This document shows positions 50,655-64,000 of a stretch of 64,000 bases of DNA, one piece after another. This stretch comes from Epiperipatus broadwayi. Lineage: Eukaryota > Onychophora > Udeonychophora > Euonychophora > Peripatidae. Under the pieces are notes generated by a model, which was not told the origin of the DNA, made no database searches, and saw nothing but the letters and a program-made list of their open reading frames with translations. Every line of letters begins with the position of its first letter. Positions within the stretch are counted from its first letter, which is position 1. The position numbers and the translations under genes were made by a program. Location: NCBI GenBank assembly GCA_028023455.1, contig JAQFVV010000012.1, positions 6,484,499 through 6,548,498 on the forward strand, written 5' to 3'.

Positions 50655-53600
50655 TGAGTTGCTAATAATAATAGAAGAGGATTGATATACAATAGAAGTG
50701 AGCTTAGCAATGATCCTTAGGAAATGGATTGAATAAGAGTGAATGCTTTTGAATTTCTTCCATTAAGAGCAATATGTATCTCATGGCTTTACTATTAGGT
50801 TGGTGATTAGATATAGTAATGTAGTTGGTATTGTAGTTTCAGCAAGCATATCTATTAATGTTTTAATATAAGCTGACAAAGGCTTCTTCAACATCAACCT
50901 GTGGGCATATATTTTTCCTTTCTCACACAACATTTTGAATTGTTATGTTCGTAAGTGCAGCTTGTGTGGTTAGTGAAATCAGGGAGAGCAAGTGCATCTC
51001 TAATTAGTCTTTTATGATTTTTTCCATGATTTTTATGGCTAGTGGAGACATGGAGATAGGCTGAAGGTTAGAAAGTGTATATATTGGTGTTAGCTTTTTG
51101 ATGAATGGAACCAAAATTATGGGATATAGGCCTTTAATTGGAAATATTTTCTGCGACAGATAGTTAGCAAAATTACAGAGATATCTGTTAGTTAATTGAC
51201 TAAGCTGAGAAAATATAAAATTGGGTATTCCATGAGTTCCTAAATGGCATGCCTTGTGAATGGTTGCCAGCTTATCATCAAACTTATCAATACAAAATAA
51301 TTTATGTGTTTCAGGAAGTCCAAAGTAGTCTGGAAGCAGGATGTGTTTGTAGGTTTTACTGGAAATGTTGGCAAATAGGATAAATGATGTTGTGACCAGA
51401 ATAGGTGGTCTATTCAATTTGCAGTGACATTGGGACTCTCATTTTGAAGGGGTGGCCTAGTAGCCATTTAATAATATTTTTTGAGTCCCGATATGTTGTT
51501 GACTGAGACAAATTTTTGATTGTAAAATACTCTTTAACTTGTTGACATGTTTTATTGTAAATTTGTATAAGTTTGTTTATCTGTTGATAAGTATGATGGG
51601 TAGTATTTTCCATGGCTATTTGTGAATCTCATCAGCCCTTGCAAGAAGATGAGAGTGAAAAGTGGATCACTATGTAGTATGGTGGATGTTAATGGAAATT
51701 ATGTTTATAAATGCAAGATATTTTTGATTTGGTCAATGGTTAATCCTTCCAATTTACATAGTATTATATATATAATTCTGAAAACAAAAACTCACTGATG
51801 GTTGATGGAAAAAGAATTTATGTAGTTTTTGCAAGTGATATGTAGGTGATTTAAGTTAATTGTGATGGTTTGTGCAGAGTGATCAGAGAGCAAAGTATTA
51901 TTAATCTTATGTTCAATTTGATAGTGCAACATTGATGAATAGAAGCAAAATTCAATGAAGGAGGAATATCATTTGTTATGCTCTTGGATAAAAAAAATTG
52001 TGCACTCATGAGAGATATGACAAGCCGGTGAAGCCATTTTGATGTAATTTCAGAGTATTGAAGATTAAAGTCACCTGATTGCTATATGATAAATATAATG
52101 CTGGCTATATTTTTTGGACTAGGAGGAATATATACAAATATGATATTGATTGCTATGACATGATGGTAAAATGTTGTAATTAATAAATGAGAATCAATAT
52201 AAAAAATTTTGATTGCTGTGAAGGGTCATATTGTGGCTATAACAAGTTTGTTTCCAGCTGATGGTGATAAGGTGTCTCTGGAGCATGTACAGAAGCCTTG
52301 TTTATTAGATATTGTGATGGGTTAATAGTTTATGGAAGTCCAAGAACATGGGGCTGAATAATATTTATTCACTGATTTGACTGGCATAACTTTGCAATGG
52401 AGTTGAGTCCTCTAAATATTTAATGAAAATATTCTAATCTTCATTTAGATTAATAAGGATAGGTTTACTTGTTATATACATATATGTGATTTAGTATTAT
52501 ACTTTGCTAATTAGTGAATTATTAATAAGGAATGCTAGCTTTAGTTGCCTTTTAATTAGAATTGTTAAGTTTTAGTTAATTGTGTGTCAGATATTGTGTC
52601 TTTTTGAATTGCGTATTGTTGTGCTTTTCTAAGTTGAACAATATAATTTGATTGATTATTGATGTCAATATTTTGAATATTAATTGTCCTTGGTATTTTC
52701 ATTTCTTTAATCTTAGGTTGATCTGTTTTTCTTTTGTTCTCAGTAGAGATAGTAGGGGTGTTACTCACTGGTGGGAATACTGGTAGTGATGTTTTCATTA
52801 TTTGTAATGAGATTTTTTGACAATGTGTTGATTTTTTTTTTACTTTCCATTTGAGGATTAATTGATTGAGAAGGTGGATATTTGTCTCCCATAATCTTAG
52901 TTAACTCAATGGATTTGAGCAGTTGGTTGTCTTGTGAATGAGAGGTTTTTGAAAGCAGTCATCTAGATAAGCTTGTTTTGAATAATCATTGTTTGAGTCA
53001 TTAGGAAGGCCCTCTTGATTAGTAATTGTTGTAGGGCACTTGATTTTATTGTTGGTACTGCTGTTAAGGCCAGCATTCAGTTGTTGATTTTGTGGGCCTA
53101 ATTGCTTAGTTCTAGATGTCTTTGTTGTTAATTTTTTGTTTGTAAGCATTGACTGGCAAGATGTCCTTGATTACTGCAGGTATAGTTTTCAAGCCTTGAG
53201 TATATAAACATAGTGTTGCTTCTTGATCTAGAATCTATGTGGGAATATTGTGAGGATCAATGATTGGATGAAGTTGCAGTGTGAATTCAAAATTGATATT
53301 AGTATATCCTTTATATTTGTTTAAATAGATTAACTTTTCCAAATAGCTGCATCATTTTTGGAAGTCATTAAGTGAGTACCAAACAAGGCATTTTTAAGTA
53401 CTCCTGTTGTGCAGTTTTGATGATTTTCATCAACTATTATAAGTGAAAATTCAAGCAATGTTTTGACCTGTGTTTTAAATCTGTATTTTTGTGAGCTTTC
53501 AAAAAAATGGAATTGCCAGGTATTTAGAATTTGAGTGATCATCAGTACTTTGTATGGAATCCCAGAGCTCATGCTTATTAATTGCTTTATATAACAACTG

Positions 53601-53750
53601 GAATGGGGAGTGATACAAAGATATATTTTTGTGTGTAGTAGATATGACAATAGACCTGGAAGAAAAATTCTTTTAAATGATGTGAATAAGCGCCCAGGTA
53701 TCAAATTATTAAGCTTTTCATTAGTAACTTCAAGCATTTTACTGGTCTAG

Positions 53751-54164
53751 TTAGTAAGAGGAGTGTCTGATTTTTTGATTTGTAGTGAAATCTAGTCTTT
53801 TAAAATCATTTGCATTTGTCCTTCTAAATCTTTTATCATTGATCAAGTCATTAATTTTAAAATGATGATTTAAACAATAAGTTAATTTTAAGGCTAAAAA
53901 CTTTATACATAGTGATTAGTTTTGTTTTAAAGTGATTATTGTCATAAATTTTACTTTGTCATTTCAAACTTTAATAGTGATTAATGAGTTTAAGATAAGG
54001 TAGTATCTTTCAAGTTGCTTACCATTCAACTTCCACTAGGTCTTCGAACCATTGTACTATTATTGTTGTTGTTCTTATTATTACATGTTTTATTTAAATT
54101 GATTTTCATTGACCTTTAATATTTTCTCTAAATATTATAAATTTGTTATAGTAACTCTCTCCAT
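53751..54164. other. AT-rich spacer, no gene seen
   Basis: No feature is recognised. Confidence 0.5.
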
Positions 54165-54390
54165 ATATAAGAACCACCTAATACAAGCTATGATAATCAA
54201 CAGATACCAGAAGAAAATCTGTACTTAGGGTTTACTCATTCAATATCAACCTGAATAGTTTCTAGCTTACAGCTATCATAAATAAGGAGCCTTTGATCTG
54301 AGAACAATACACTAAAACTTTGGAGCTAATGCATTCCTCCAGAAATGATCTTTTATTTATTTAGTCAACTATAAAGCAATGATCTAAATT
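54165..54390 (+). repeat. Repeat S2, diverged copy
   Basis: It matches 47331-47580 (CAGATACCAGAAG, TTTACTCATTCAATATC, GAGCTAATGCATTCCTCCAG, TTTAGTCAACTATAAAGCAA), but lacks the conserved first arm. Confidence 0.65.
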
Positions 54391-55309
54391 GAAAACACAA
54401 ATAATTTTAGCAATCCAAGCTAATATTTTGTAATGTAAAAAAGACCTGAACTCAGTTCAGTATCTATATTTTGGAGTCTTTGATTTTTTTACATAGTTCC
54501 AACATCTTTTGACTAGGATTTGGTACATTTTTGTACCATTTATACGAGGGTATTTCATGATTAGATAGGGATTTAAATGCATAAACTTTGCGGTTTTTAT
54601 TGATTATGCAGTGTTTTATGGTTTGATGCAAATTTGATTAATAGATTCATTACCTGATGATGCAAAACGTTTTTTTTTTTTAGAATGAATGAACTGAAAA
54701 AATAATATTAGTCACAAGTAGTAACTATTTATTTACATTTAAACACACATGTAAATCATACATACAAAATGCATTTAGATTTGTGTAAAATATACTTATA
54801 ATTGCATGAAAGGTAAACAAAAGATATTATGTTAACTTACTTCATTAATAACTATTATTGACTTTTATAATTAAATTACTATTCTTTCGCTTTCCATTTT
54901 TTATCTTACTATTTTCACTCATTTTTATCAATTCATGTTCAAATCTAGTGTCTTTTGATTAATCAGTCTATGTTCTGTTTCTACAATTATTTTTTTACTT
55001 TTTAATTACTGCATGAAAAATCTGATTCCATTCTTTGTTTTCTTTGTCTTTTTCATTATCTGTTTTTGTTTTCTTTTAAATGCCATATGTATTTATGTAT
55101 TACTGCTAGAATCATCATAAAATCTTCTGTCTAATTAGTGATTTTTTTGCAATATTATGTTCACAGACTAGTTCTTAAATTTTCTAGAACTTTATTTATT
55201 ATGTGTCTTATGTAATTTTTTTATACTGAATATTTCTTTTATATATTTCTTTTATATAGTGGTATTTGGACTTAGGAATTTTCAGTCTATATTTGCTCTC
55301 CACTCCATG
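54391..55309. other. AT-rich spacer, no gene seen
   Basis: No feature is recognised. Confidence 0.5.
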
Positions 55310-55645
55310 TCAAGCAACTGACACATATCACCACATACATGTGAAAAAGTTAAACGATCTCCAATATATGTATTTCATCAGTTCTTCAATGAAATGAATG
55401 GTTGAATAGTTGGAAGAGTAAGAAGACTGAAGACTGTCAAGGAATTGTCATATTAATACAAACCAAGCACTGATTGTGTATATATATGTGTGTGTGGATG
55501 ATTTTAATCTGGTCTATGTGCATGAAATACATATATTGGCAATAATTTATCTTTTTTTCATGAATGTGGTCATGTGCGTCAATTGCTTGAGATGGAGTGG
55601 AGGACAAATAAAGATTAAAAAATCCAAGTTCAAATCCAACTACTT
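55310..55645 (-). repeat. Dispersed repeat R3, copy 2
   Basis: Similar to 326-744 over most of its length: the TTTCATCAGTTCTTCAATG block, TGAATGGTTGAATAGTTGGA, GCATGAAATACATATATTGG and TTGCTTGAGATGGAGTGGAG. The CTGATGA word is kept on the minus strand but the GAAA half is lost. A B-box-like AAGTTCAAATCC lies near the right end, followed by an AT run. Confidence 0.65.
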
Positions 55646-57629
55646 ATATATATATATATATGAATATTTGGCTGTAAAAAAGGAATTTGTCCCCTAATTG
55701 AAAGAATATTCTTTCAGTCCACTCTACGATTTTAAAAGAACTGAACAGAATAAATTCCTAATATTTGATCATTATATATTCTTTTGTAGTAACTATGATT
55801 AGCAGATAACAACTCATATAATAAACAAATGTGGATGGAATGCTTTAATCATTTAATATAATTCTATGTGATTTTGTATCAGAGTTTAAAATCAATAAAT
55901 CACTTAGTTTTTCATTTTCTTAATTTTGATTTCAAGTTGGGTTTTCTTGAAAAAGGGTATACTTATGTATTTGTATATCTGTGTTTGAATGTTATATATT
56001 TACACTTATAATAGACAAAAATAAATTGATCTCATATTTTGGAAATAATAAATCATTAGCTGATGTAATAGTTAATGTCTTAAAATAAAAGTATATCTCA
56101 ACTATTATTTAATAACAACCCTTTATTTGTGTATTTATAACTGTAGGTATCCTTCAAGAGAAAAATTTATATGAATTATAATTGTCTAATATTAAATGGG
56201 ACATTGTCATACTGTGTGAAGTTAGAAAGTTGATGAGTCAATTTATTTGAAGAAAAAATATGTATTATATTATAAAACACAAAAATTAAAAGCTGATGTA
56301 GAATGAGATTCATTGTTGTTGATGATTTTTTTTTATAATAGCTTAACTGTTAGGTTATCATAAATGATTCTGTAGAGATTTCAGTTTGGATATAGATTAT
56401 TAATGACTTCATTAGGTGTTTCAATCCTGTCAATCTAGCCATAAATTTATCAGTCATTGATTATGTAGTTCATTAAAGTAAAAGAACAATATTGTAAAGG
56501 TTGTTGGATAAAATGATCAAATTAATTGTAAAACTTTATAAAAGATAGCATAGATAAGTGAAAAAATAAAACTCATGATGAACAAAAAACTTTTAATCAA
56601 TTCAAATAATATCTCTAAGTTGTAATGCTAGTTTTGAAAACTGACTAAACGTTGAATGTGCTATGGATAAATTCAGATGTAAGGGCAGAAATGAGAGAAA
56701 ACATAAAATTGTAGAATTTATAGAAAAACTATAAATTGTGATCTTTTTTTTAAAACTTCTAATGAGTAAATTATAAAATTGCATTTTAACTAACAAACAA
56801 TATACATTTCAGTGTTAGTAACAAAAATCCATTTAAAAAAATATCAACAATTGTTATATACACATTTCAAAAATACTTTTAATGAATTTATATTAAAATT
56901 TATTAAAAAAGTGTAAATATTAATAGATTTTGAGGTTAATATAGCTTTAAATATGATTAATGAAGCTTAATAAATACTCTATTAAGGAATTCTATAGATA
57001 TGAGGAAAAAAAGGTAACCATCCTGCAGTAAATTTTTTAATTAGATAAGAATTATATACAAGTAAGAAAAAGTTGATTTAATTTCCAAAATTAAATGTTT
57101 AGATTTTTATAAAATAGTTTGAGAAAGATTAATGACGACATAAATAATACAGTAATAAAATTTGCAAAGAAGTATAAATGACTATAAGAATATCATTAGA
57201 TGTACTATAACACCTTGGTATTGAAAGAAAGGTTATTTCAACCAGGGAAAAAAAGATTATGACCTTAAAAGAAAAATGATGCTGTGAAATAAAAAAAATA
57301 TTACCCCCCCCCCCCAAAGCCATTCTGACAATTATAACAACTTTTTCTCAAATGAATGTTTTAAAATAAGAAGGTGAGACATATGCTCAAATCTATGAAA
57401 AATGGAAATGTTTTTGAATATGAAGAAGTCTTATACATATTTCAAAAGAATTGTATTTAAAAAAATAGACAAATGATTTAAGATTTCTTTTTTGGTGTAT
57501 CTTTTTCTAAGATCAACTGAAGATTCATTTACCAATTAATAATAAGATGACATTTAGATTGGATGTTAGCTAGTTACCTGGAAAAAAATATTATGCCTGC
57601 TTGTAATCTAAAATTTCTGTTTTATCTAG
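55646..57629. other. AT-rich spacer, no gene seen
   Basis: No feature apart from a 12-C run at 57304-57315. Confidence 0.5.
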
Positions 57630-57663
57630 TCCAGATTTATATTCGCGGTTATCGTCACAACAG
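57630..57663 (+). CDS. Speculative 34-nt micro-exon
   Basis: A strong acceptor (TTTCTGTTTTATCTAG) precedes and a consensus donor (CAACAG|GTAAGTAT) follows this 34-nt segment. The segment is GC- and CpG-richer than its surroundings (TTCGCGGTTATCGTCAC). In the first frame it reads SRFIFAVIVTT and leaves one base, which is in phase with the open frame at 58294. No upstream exon was identified. Confidence 0.25.
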
Positions 57664-58293
57664 GTAAGTATTATTGTAAAGGATTTCTAAATACAGTATA
57701 TGCAATGAAAAAGCTTTTATTTTTGTTCTCCTCATTACTGTAAATTGATATTAAAAATTAGCCCAATAATAATATTGCCGTTAATAATATAAATTCTGTT
57801 TTTCTGCTTCTTTTTTCCTTTTATAAAAGTAGCTAAATTAATTATCAGGCAAGTTTTAATTTTGTCAGGAAAGAATTTTAATATACCATTATAATTGTAA
57901 TAAATAATACTAAGAATTAATTTTATCATGTTTATATTAATAATTATAGCTTAATTTATTTCCTATTACAAATTTAATAAATATAACAAAAATAAATAAA
58001 TAATAGTTTCTATAATAAACTATAGGTGGAAGAAGTAGTCAGTATCTAGAATTTTCAGATAAAATGTTATTTCTATTTAACTATTTAGCGGCAAAAATTT
58101 GACTAAAATATGGCATACATTGAAATAAATAAAAGTTATATTAATTAATATAAAAATTACTCATATAATTTGTACATAACACTAATTTTATGAATTATTA
58201 ATATAGGTATGATTATTAATTAATACAGGCAGGCTGGTTTGTTAATTCACACTAGATGGTCTAAAAACAATTACTATTTTTGTTTATTTTAAG

Positions 58294-58481
58294 ATTCTGC
58301 TGATGGAGTTTTACTTGCAGTTATACGTTGTTCTACTTTCACTAACTTGACTGAATTATTAAATGATTTTAGAAGAAATCATACTTTATATAGATACCTT
58401 ATATATTTTTCAGAATCGGTAAAAGACTTGCGATGCCTTCTGAATAATAATTATAGCTTTGTTTCTATAGCTGAAATATAG
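58294..58481 (+). CDS. Speculative terminal exon, 61 codons
   Basis: After a T-rich acceptor-like TTTTTGTTTATTTTAAG, a frame with two leading bases runs to TAG at 58479-58481. It reads SADGVLLAVIRCSTFT, LTELLNDFRRNHTLYR and SESVKDLRCLLNNN. Its residue balance is unlike most chance frames here. It can be joined in phase to the 57630 segment over an intron of 630 bp. There is no ATG, no known domain and no nearby AATAAA. Open frames of this length are expected by chance in the window, so support is weak. Confidence 0.25.
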
Positions 58482-58632
58482 AGTGTTTTTAACTTGTGTG
58501 TTTTACTAATACTTAAGTGTATTTAGAAAAACTTATATATAGTTTGAAATCAACTAGTTGATAGGAATAATCTAATATGTAATTACAAATAATTTTCATT
58601 TACTTTATTAGTAATTCTGTTAAAAAAAAAAA

Positions 58633-58762
58633 AAACTTGTTGTCAAGCGTTGTTAGGCGAGGGGTCACCGCAGCCGCCTTGCAAGCAAGTAGTTAATTGC
58701 AGACGGCTGTGGGTTCGCCTCCCGGCCGATGCTATGACACATGGAAAAAAAAGAAACTTGTT
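58633..58762 (+). mobile_element. tRNA-derived SINE with target duplication
   Basis: A tRNA-like head (GCGAGGGGTCACCGCAGC, then CTTGCAA at the anticodon loop position), an inserted AGTAGTTAATT, and B box GTGGGTTCGCCTCCC are followed by CGGCCGATGCTATGACACAT and poly-A. The 9-bp direct repeat AAACTTGTT lies at 58633-58641 and 58754-58762. Confidence 0.83.
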
Positions 58763-59926
58763 ATTAATTTATGAAAAAATATACAATATTTATTTTATTC
58801 AGACATGGAAACTCTTTTTAACAAATTGTCATCATAAATCAGGCCACATCACTAGAAGAAAAAAATCACTAACATAATATTTAGGACACCAAAATCAATT
58901 TAAAAAAAAAAAAGTATTGCTGGCTTCTTAGATTTGATGCAATAAGTTATTTATAATTAATGGAAAGAAAGATAGGTTTAATAGAATACTATTATGCTAA
59001 TATAATTATGAATATTAAGTCTGTTATGCAAAAAAATTATAAAGAATTTTATATAGTTTGGGTTACAAATTGCCTGTGCCTCCTAAATTATATGTCAATT
59101 AATACTTGATAAATGTATTTACAGCATGTTTTTCACCTGTTCACATGTTGTTTTAGACACTCATGGAATATTGGGGGGGGGGGGTCCTTCAGTTATATTT
59201 TTTGATGAAAAAAACTTATTATATATTAAATTTTTATGTTTGAGATAAATACCATTTAAAGTATAAATTCAAAAAATGAAAGTAATCTTAAAAATTGAAT
59301 ATTAATTTTGCAAATAAAAAAACAATAAATTAAATTAAATATTAATAAATTAAACAAATGATTTTATTTTACACTTTAGTCTCAAAAAATATATTTAAAA
59401 GAGATGAAAACTTATCATGAAATCTGTAAGTTTTTATTAATTTTTTTTAAAAACTTATGCATATATAACAAAATTACTCTTAGAATTATTAAAAAGTCAA
59501 CTTTCCAATTAAAAAATAATATAAAAGCAATAACAGTCTATTTTTTTATTTATAAAATCAAATATATTCAAACAAAAGCTACATGTAAACATTGTATACT
59601 TATTAAGAAATAAATGGTTAAAACTTTACAAAAAAAAGACACAAACAAAAATTAAACTTATTTTGCTGACAATATTAGAACTAAAATAGTGCACATGCAC
59701 AGAAATGTTTTTATAAGTATTTGTCCTAAAAGTAACAGTTTTTTCATTCTCTTTAATATATTTGTTGTTGGTGAAATCTGTGGCTCATTTTTACATTTCA
59801 TATATATGTTGCAATTGCAAATGTAAAGATAAATATAGACAGAAATATAGTGGATAGAAAAATTGATGGGTGGATAGATAGATAGACAGCTAGATAGATA
59901 TATGGATGAATGTATTGATGAAGAGG

Positions 59927-59928
<2 letters not shown>
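58763..59928. other. AT-rich spacer, no gene seen
   Basis: A 12-G run lies at 59173-59184. Nothing else is recognised. Confidence 0.5.
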
Positions 59929-60672
<744 letters not shown>

Positions 60673-62357
60673 TTGGCAGGCAGAGATAATTGTCTTTATT
60701 GTCAAATACAAATGTACATGGTTCATCAAATGACATAGTTTAACAAATAGCTGATCTTCCAATAAATTAAAAATATTTGTACAAATATTTACAAAAATTA
60801 AATACAAAAACAAATGTAATATTTACACAATATTTATTTAAATTACAATATTTTTAATTTTTTCCTATTATAATTACTTCAATTTATTTATTACATATAA
60901 TGCAAGCATTTAAAATTATTGGCCATTAATCAAACTGAATGCCCTAATTACATTTGCCAATTCATATTTTATATAGAAAATGAAATATAATTTCTAATAT
61001 TTAACAAATATTACTTAATCCACCACTTCCTTTATTTTACTGTGTTACCTTATATAAATCCAATTTATCCACTTTATTTTGAACACTTTTCTGCAAAAAA
61101 ATGTCTTTATTGTGCAGAACAATTGAAACATAAGATTGTGTTTACATATATACAATAAAAAAAATTGCCAAAAAGTGTTCCATGTAAGATGGATGCATTG
61201 AATTTCTAATATTGCTATATGTCTTAAAAGCAAATTGAAGAATACGTGTTGTTTTTTCACGTTTACTTTATATATATATATGTACATGTATGCACACAAT
61301 TTTTAATTCCTAAGCTATTCTCTGGGTTTATATTGAAAATTCATAATTTTTATTTATGAATTGTTAAATGAATGAGTTTTGCTGAAAATATATAAGCTTT
61401 CTGATAAAAAAAGAAGAAACCTCCTGAATTTTTAAGTAGGGCATTGTTTTATTTATTTATTAAGATTTGAAACCAAATATAATTTATATATACTTATTAA
61501 TATAAAATATTTATCATCTAAATACTCTTTTCTCATTTTTAAATAACTTTAATCAAAAAATGATTATAAATAACATTACTAACAATACTCAGTTTTTTGA
61601 CTTCATTATCATGACCAAATTGTATATGTGAATATTAATTTCATTTTTTAATATTTTATCCTAATTTTTAACTATTTTTATTTTCTGTGTATTTTTATGA
61701 TAATTTAATAAAATTTTAAAATATTTATGCATAAATAACAAACAAATTGTGGATCAAAATGAATAATTTACATACTAAATCCCTTTGTTTAGATTCTTAA
61801 AATATATTATTTCACTTAGTCTAATTGTCAAACATTTGAGATTATTATATAAGCAAAATAATATATAAACTCATTAAAGTTCTACATGAAAAAAAAGATA
61901 ATTATAATAACAACAATAATAACAAATTAAGAAATTAAAAATACTAAGTTAACATTTACTTTTTCTCTTAGCATTAACTTTAAAAATAAAAATAACCAAA
62001 TGCCATTTTGTTCTCCCCTACCCCTGCCTCCAAAATTTAAATCCATCTTAGAATTTATTAGCTAAGTAAAATAGTCATGTTTTATTAATTTTCAAAGAAC
62101 TTGTAATAATATATGATTTTTTTGTTTAGAATTTTCATGGTTATGCATTAAAAAACATCTTCTTTTTATGACTATTATATGTTTAATATGTATATTAATC
62201 TTTTACTGAAAACAAAAGAAAAAATATATATTTTTGCTTTATAGTTGATAATTAAAGTTAATTGAAATACAATCTCCTCAACAACCAGAAGTTTATTTCA
62301 TCTTGATAAACTTGTGTTACTGTAAGATCTAATCATGGTTTAATAATTTCAAAGAGT
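60673..62357. other. AT-rich spacer, no gene seen
   Basis: No feature is recognised. Confidence 0.5.
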
Positions 62358-62495
62358 CATGATGTCCACATTTAATTTATCTGGGGGAAGCTTATGCAGT
62401 GTAAAAAAAAATTATTTATGAATAGCCATGATGTCCACATTTAATTTACCTGGGGGGGGTATGCATTGTAAAAGGGATTTATTTATAATTTTTTG
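62358..62495. repeat. Tandem duplication, period 69 bp
   Basis: CATGATGTCCACATTTAATT occurs at 62358 and 62427. Both copies continue through CTGGGGG and ATGCA-TGTAAAA. Confidence 0.85.
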
Positions 62496-64000
62496 ACTGT
62501 TATATTCATTCAGGAAAGCAGTGTAAAATTTTTGCCACATTGAGCTATAGTTACTTATTCAAGAACATTTGAAATCATATTCTATAAAAATACCTTCTAA
62601 CTTATTGTTTTCATCATTAAGATATGGTTCATAGATAGGGATTTTGGCTAAAATCAACACTTATGTTTCAGCTCTACATATTAACCTTATTTAATTTCGA
62701 GGTGTTAGAGACATACTTCAGTTTTTTTAAATTTAAATTTGCGTTTTTGCCCTCTGCTAAAAATTTTGCAAAGCTTTTTTTACGGCTTTAAAATTCATGT
62801 ATATTTAATGTCTAATATTTTAAATACATAAAAAATCAATAGATGGCTTGAAAATTCAAGAGGCGGTCCAACAAATGATCGCAAGCTTCACCAATAATGG
62901 ATACCCATTATATATTTCACGATCTCAAACCTTGTATGTTCACTTCGAAAAAATATTACAGTCATCGAGAAAATATTATGGTGGTGTAAAAACTTCATTT
63001 GTTGGAAAGTTTATGATTATATTGGTAACATAATTATGTAATAATTATTAAAAATGAAAAGTAAGTGTATTTATATATTCATTTTTTACAGAAATGTTTT
63101 ATTTTTAAATATAAAAGAATATTTTCTTCTAAATATTGTTATTATAAAGATTATAATTGTGGGGAACACAGCTGTCTACAAAATGAGATCATTCACCTGA
63201 TTGGTATTATCATAAAAATTATGAAAAATTGTAAACTTTTAAAGCATAATTTGATAGATTTATAGTTATTAAAAAAAATTTGTTTAGATTTTTAAATCAA
63301 ACTTGAAACAATGAAGATTCCGTTCATTTTATAAATTGAATCAGCTCCACCTAAAATTTGATGTCATGATTACATTTTGTTTTGAATAAATATATTTTTT
63401 TAAATAATTCTAGAAATCAAATATGATTTTTTAAAAATTTATTTAATTTCTAAACAAAAATATCTATCGAATGAGGTCAAATTTATTATATTCCAATAAA
63501 TAATAAAAGTTTAATAACAAAATGAAAGTTGAAAGCTTAAATCAGTTAAATCTAATGAGAACAAAGAAAACTGTCAGAAAAATAGTGAAAATCGGTAGGG
63601 TTAATGTATGTAATTGTGATTCTTTTTTACAATTTGATTACGTCATTTCTAGACTGTAAAATAAATAACATTAGACAATATATATTGCAGGTCATATCAA
63701 TATCAAAAGAATGATTTTATAGTATTTGAATTTATAACCTTCATTTCTGTAAAAAAAAAAAGAAAAGACCAGTATAAATGTAAATATTTAGTATGACCTT
63801 AACAATTTTTGCAAATGTTATTTTTAATTTTATATATTTTAACAATAAAAAAGATTTATGATAATATCTTAAAATATTGAGACATATAAATAAATTGTAT
63901 TTTAAAATTGATAAATTGCCTACATGATCAATATTTGACAAAAACAGAAATATATTTTGCACATAAATTAAACTAAGTAATAATTATTTATAAGGCTTTA
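62496..64000. other. AT-rich spacer, no gene seen
   Basis: A plus-strand frame at 62848-63033 (61 codons, MKIQEAVQQMIASFTN) has a more balanced start than most, but no motif. Nothing else is recognised. Confidence 0.45.

Larger units (their letters stand above)
48880..53750 (-). pseudogene. Near-full-length decayed LINE, L1/Tx1-like
   Basis: Landmarks from high to low coordinate are as follows. ORF1-like frames at 53737-52565 include a degenerate zinc knuckle, YTCSNQGHLASQC (about 53155-53195). Then come endonuclease marks: FVYIPP (52121-52138), SGDFN (52064-52078) and SDH (51879-51887). RT marks are QPISMSPLAIKIMEKI (51010-51060), DVEEAF (50881-50898), AYMDDISVF (YMDD 50080-50091) and FYLGAHGMRQ (about 49900). 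The C-terminal zinc motif is C-x2-C-x8-H-x4-C (HIDPFCGLC ... FYLC, 49165-49231). Frames are broken by many stops and by inserted repeat sequence at 50190-50625. The clade is tentative: AYxDD and the YLG block favour L1/Tx1 over RTE. Confidence 0.83.

Overview
The window is 64 kb of very AT-rich (roughly three quarters A+T by eye) animal nuclear DNA. It consists almost wholly of transposable-element remains, foldback repeats and microsatellites. I found no intact host protein gene and no functional tRNA or rRNA. The animal assignment rests on the mix of elements: decayed apurinic-endonuclease LINEs, an RTE-like LINE, a Penelope-like reverse transcriptase, hAT elements, tRNA-derived SINEs, GATA and ATT microsatellites, and RNA-style splice signals. 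The species cannot be fixed. A large, intron-rich invertebrate genome fits best.

Layout. 0-2.5 kb: palindromic repeats, a TA-flanked MITE and a 1.15-kb non-autonomous hAT element. 2.5-19 kb: AT-rich spacer with SINE pieces, a foldback element (9.8-10.1 kb) and (AC), (TA), (ATT) arrays. 19-21 kb: a foldback element and a cluster of a 400-bp repeat in both orientations. 22.8-24.3 kb: a second hAT copy with another 1-kb transposon nested in it. 27.5-28.4 kb and 39.2-40.3 kb: two related tandem-then-inverted palindromic elements. 31-37 kb: a hAT transposase remnant and a Penelope-like RT relic split by an RTE LINE insertion. 42.2-44.5 kb: the longest RTE-like LINE copy (minus strand). 47-55 kb: a nearly full-length but decayed LINE of a different clade (minus strand) with its zinc-knuckle ORF1, endonuclease, RT and C-terminal zinc motif still readable. 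57.6-58.5 kb: a speculative two-exon gene model. 59.9-60.7 kb: a 744-bp GATA/GGTG/GGTA composite microsatellite.

The most interesting signal is a set of four palindromic elements (9.8, 19.3, 27.5 and 39.2 kb). Each is bounded by a perfect 13-17 bp direct repeat and is longer at one end than its inverted partner. Target duplications this long are unlike ordinary TIR DNA transposons and look like target-primed retroposition. Two of the elements share an internal core and have tandem units of about 351 and 327 bp followed by inverted copies. They may be a family of hairpin-forming, LINE-mobilised retroposons. Three PLE-style hammerhead-like cores (0.4, 31.2 and 50.6 kb) are a second lead.
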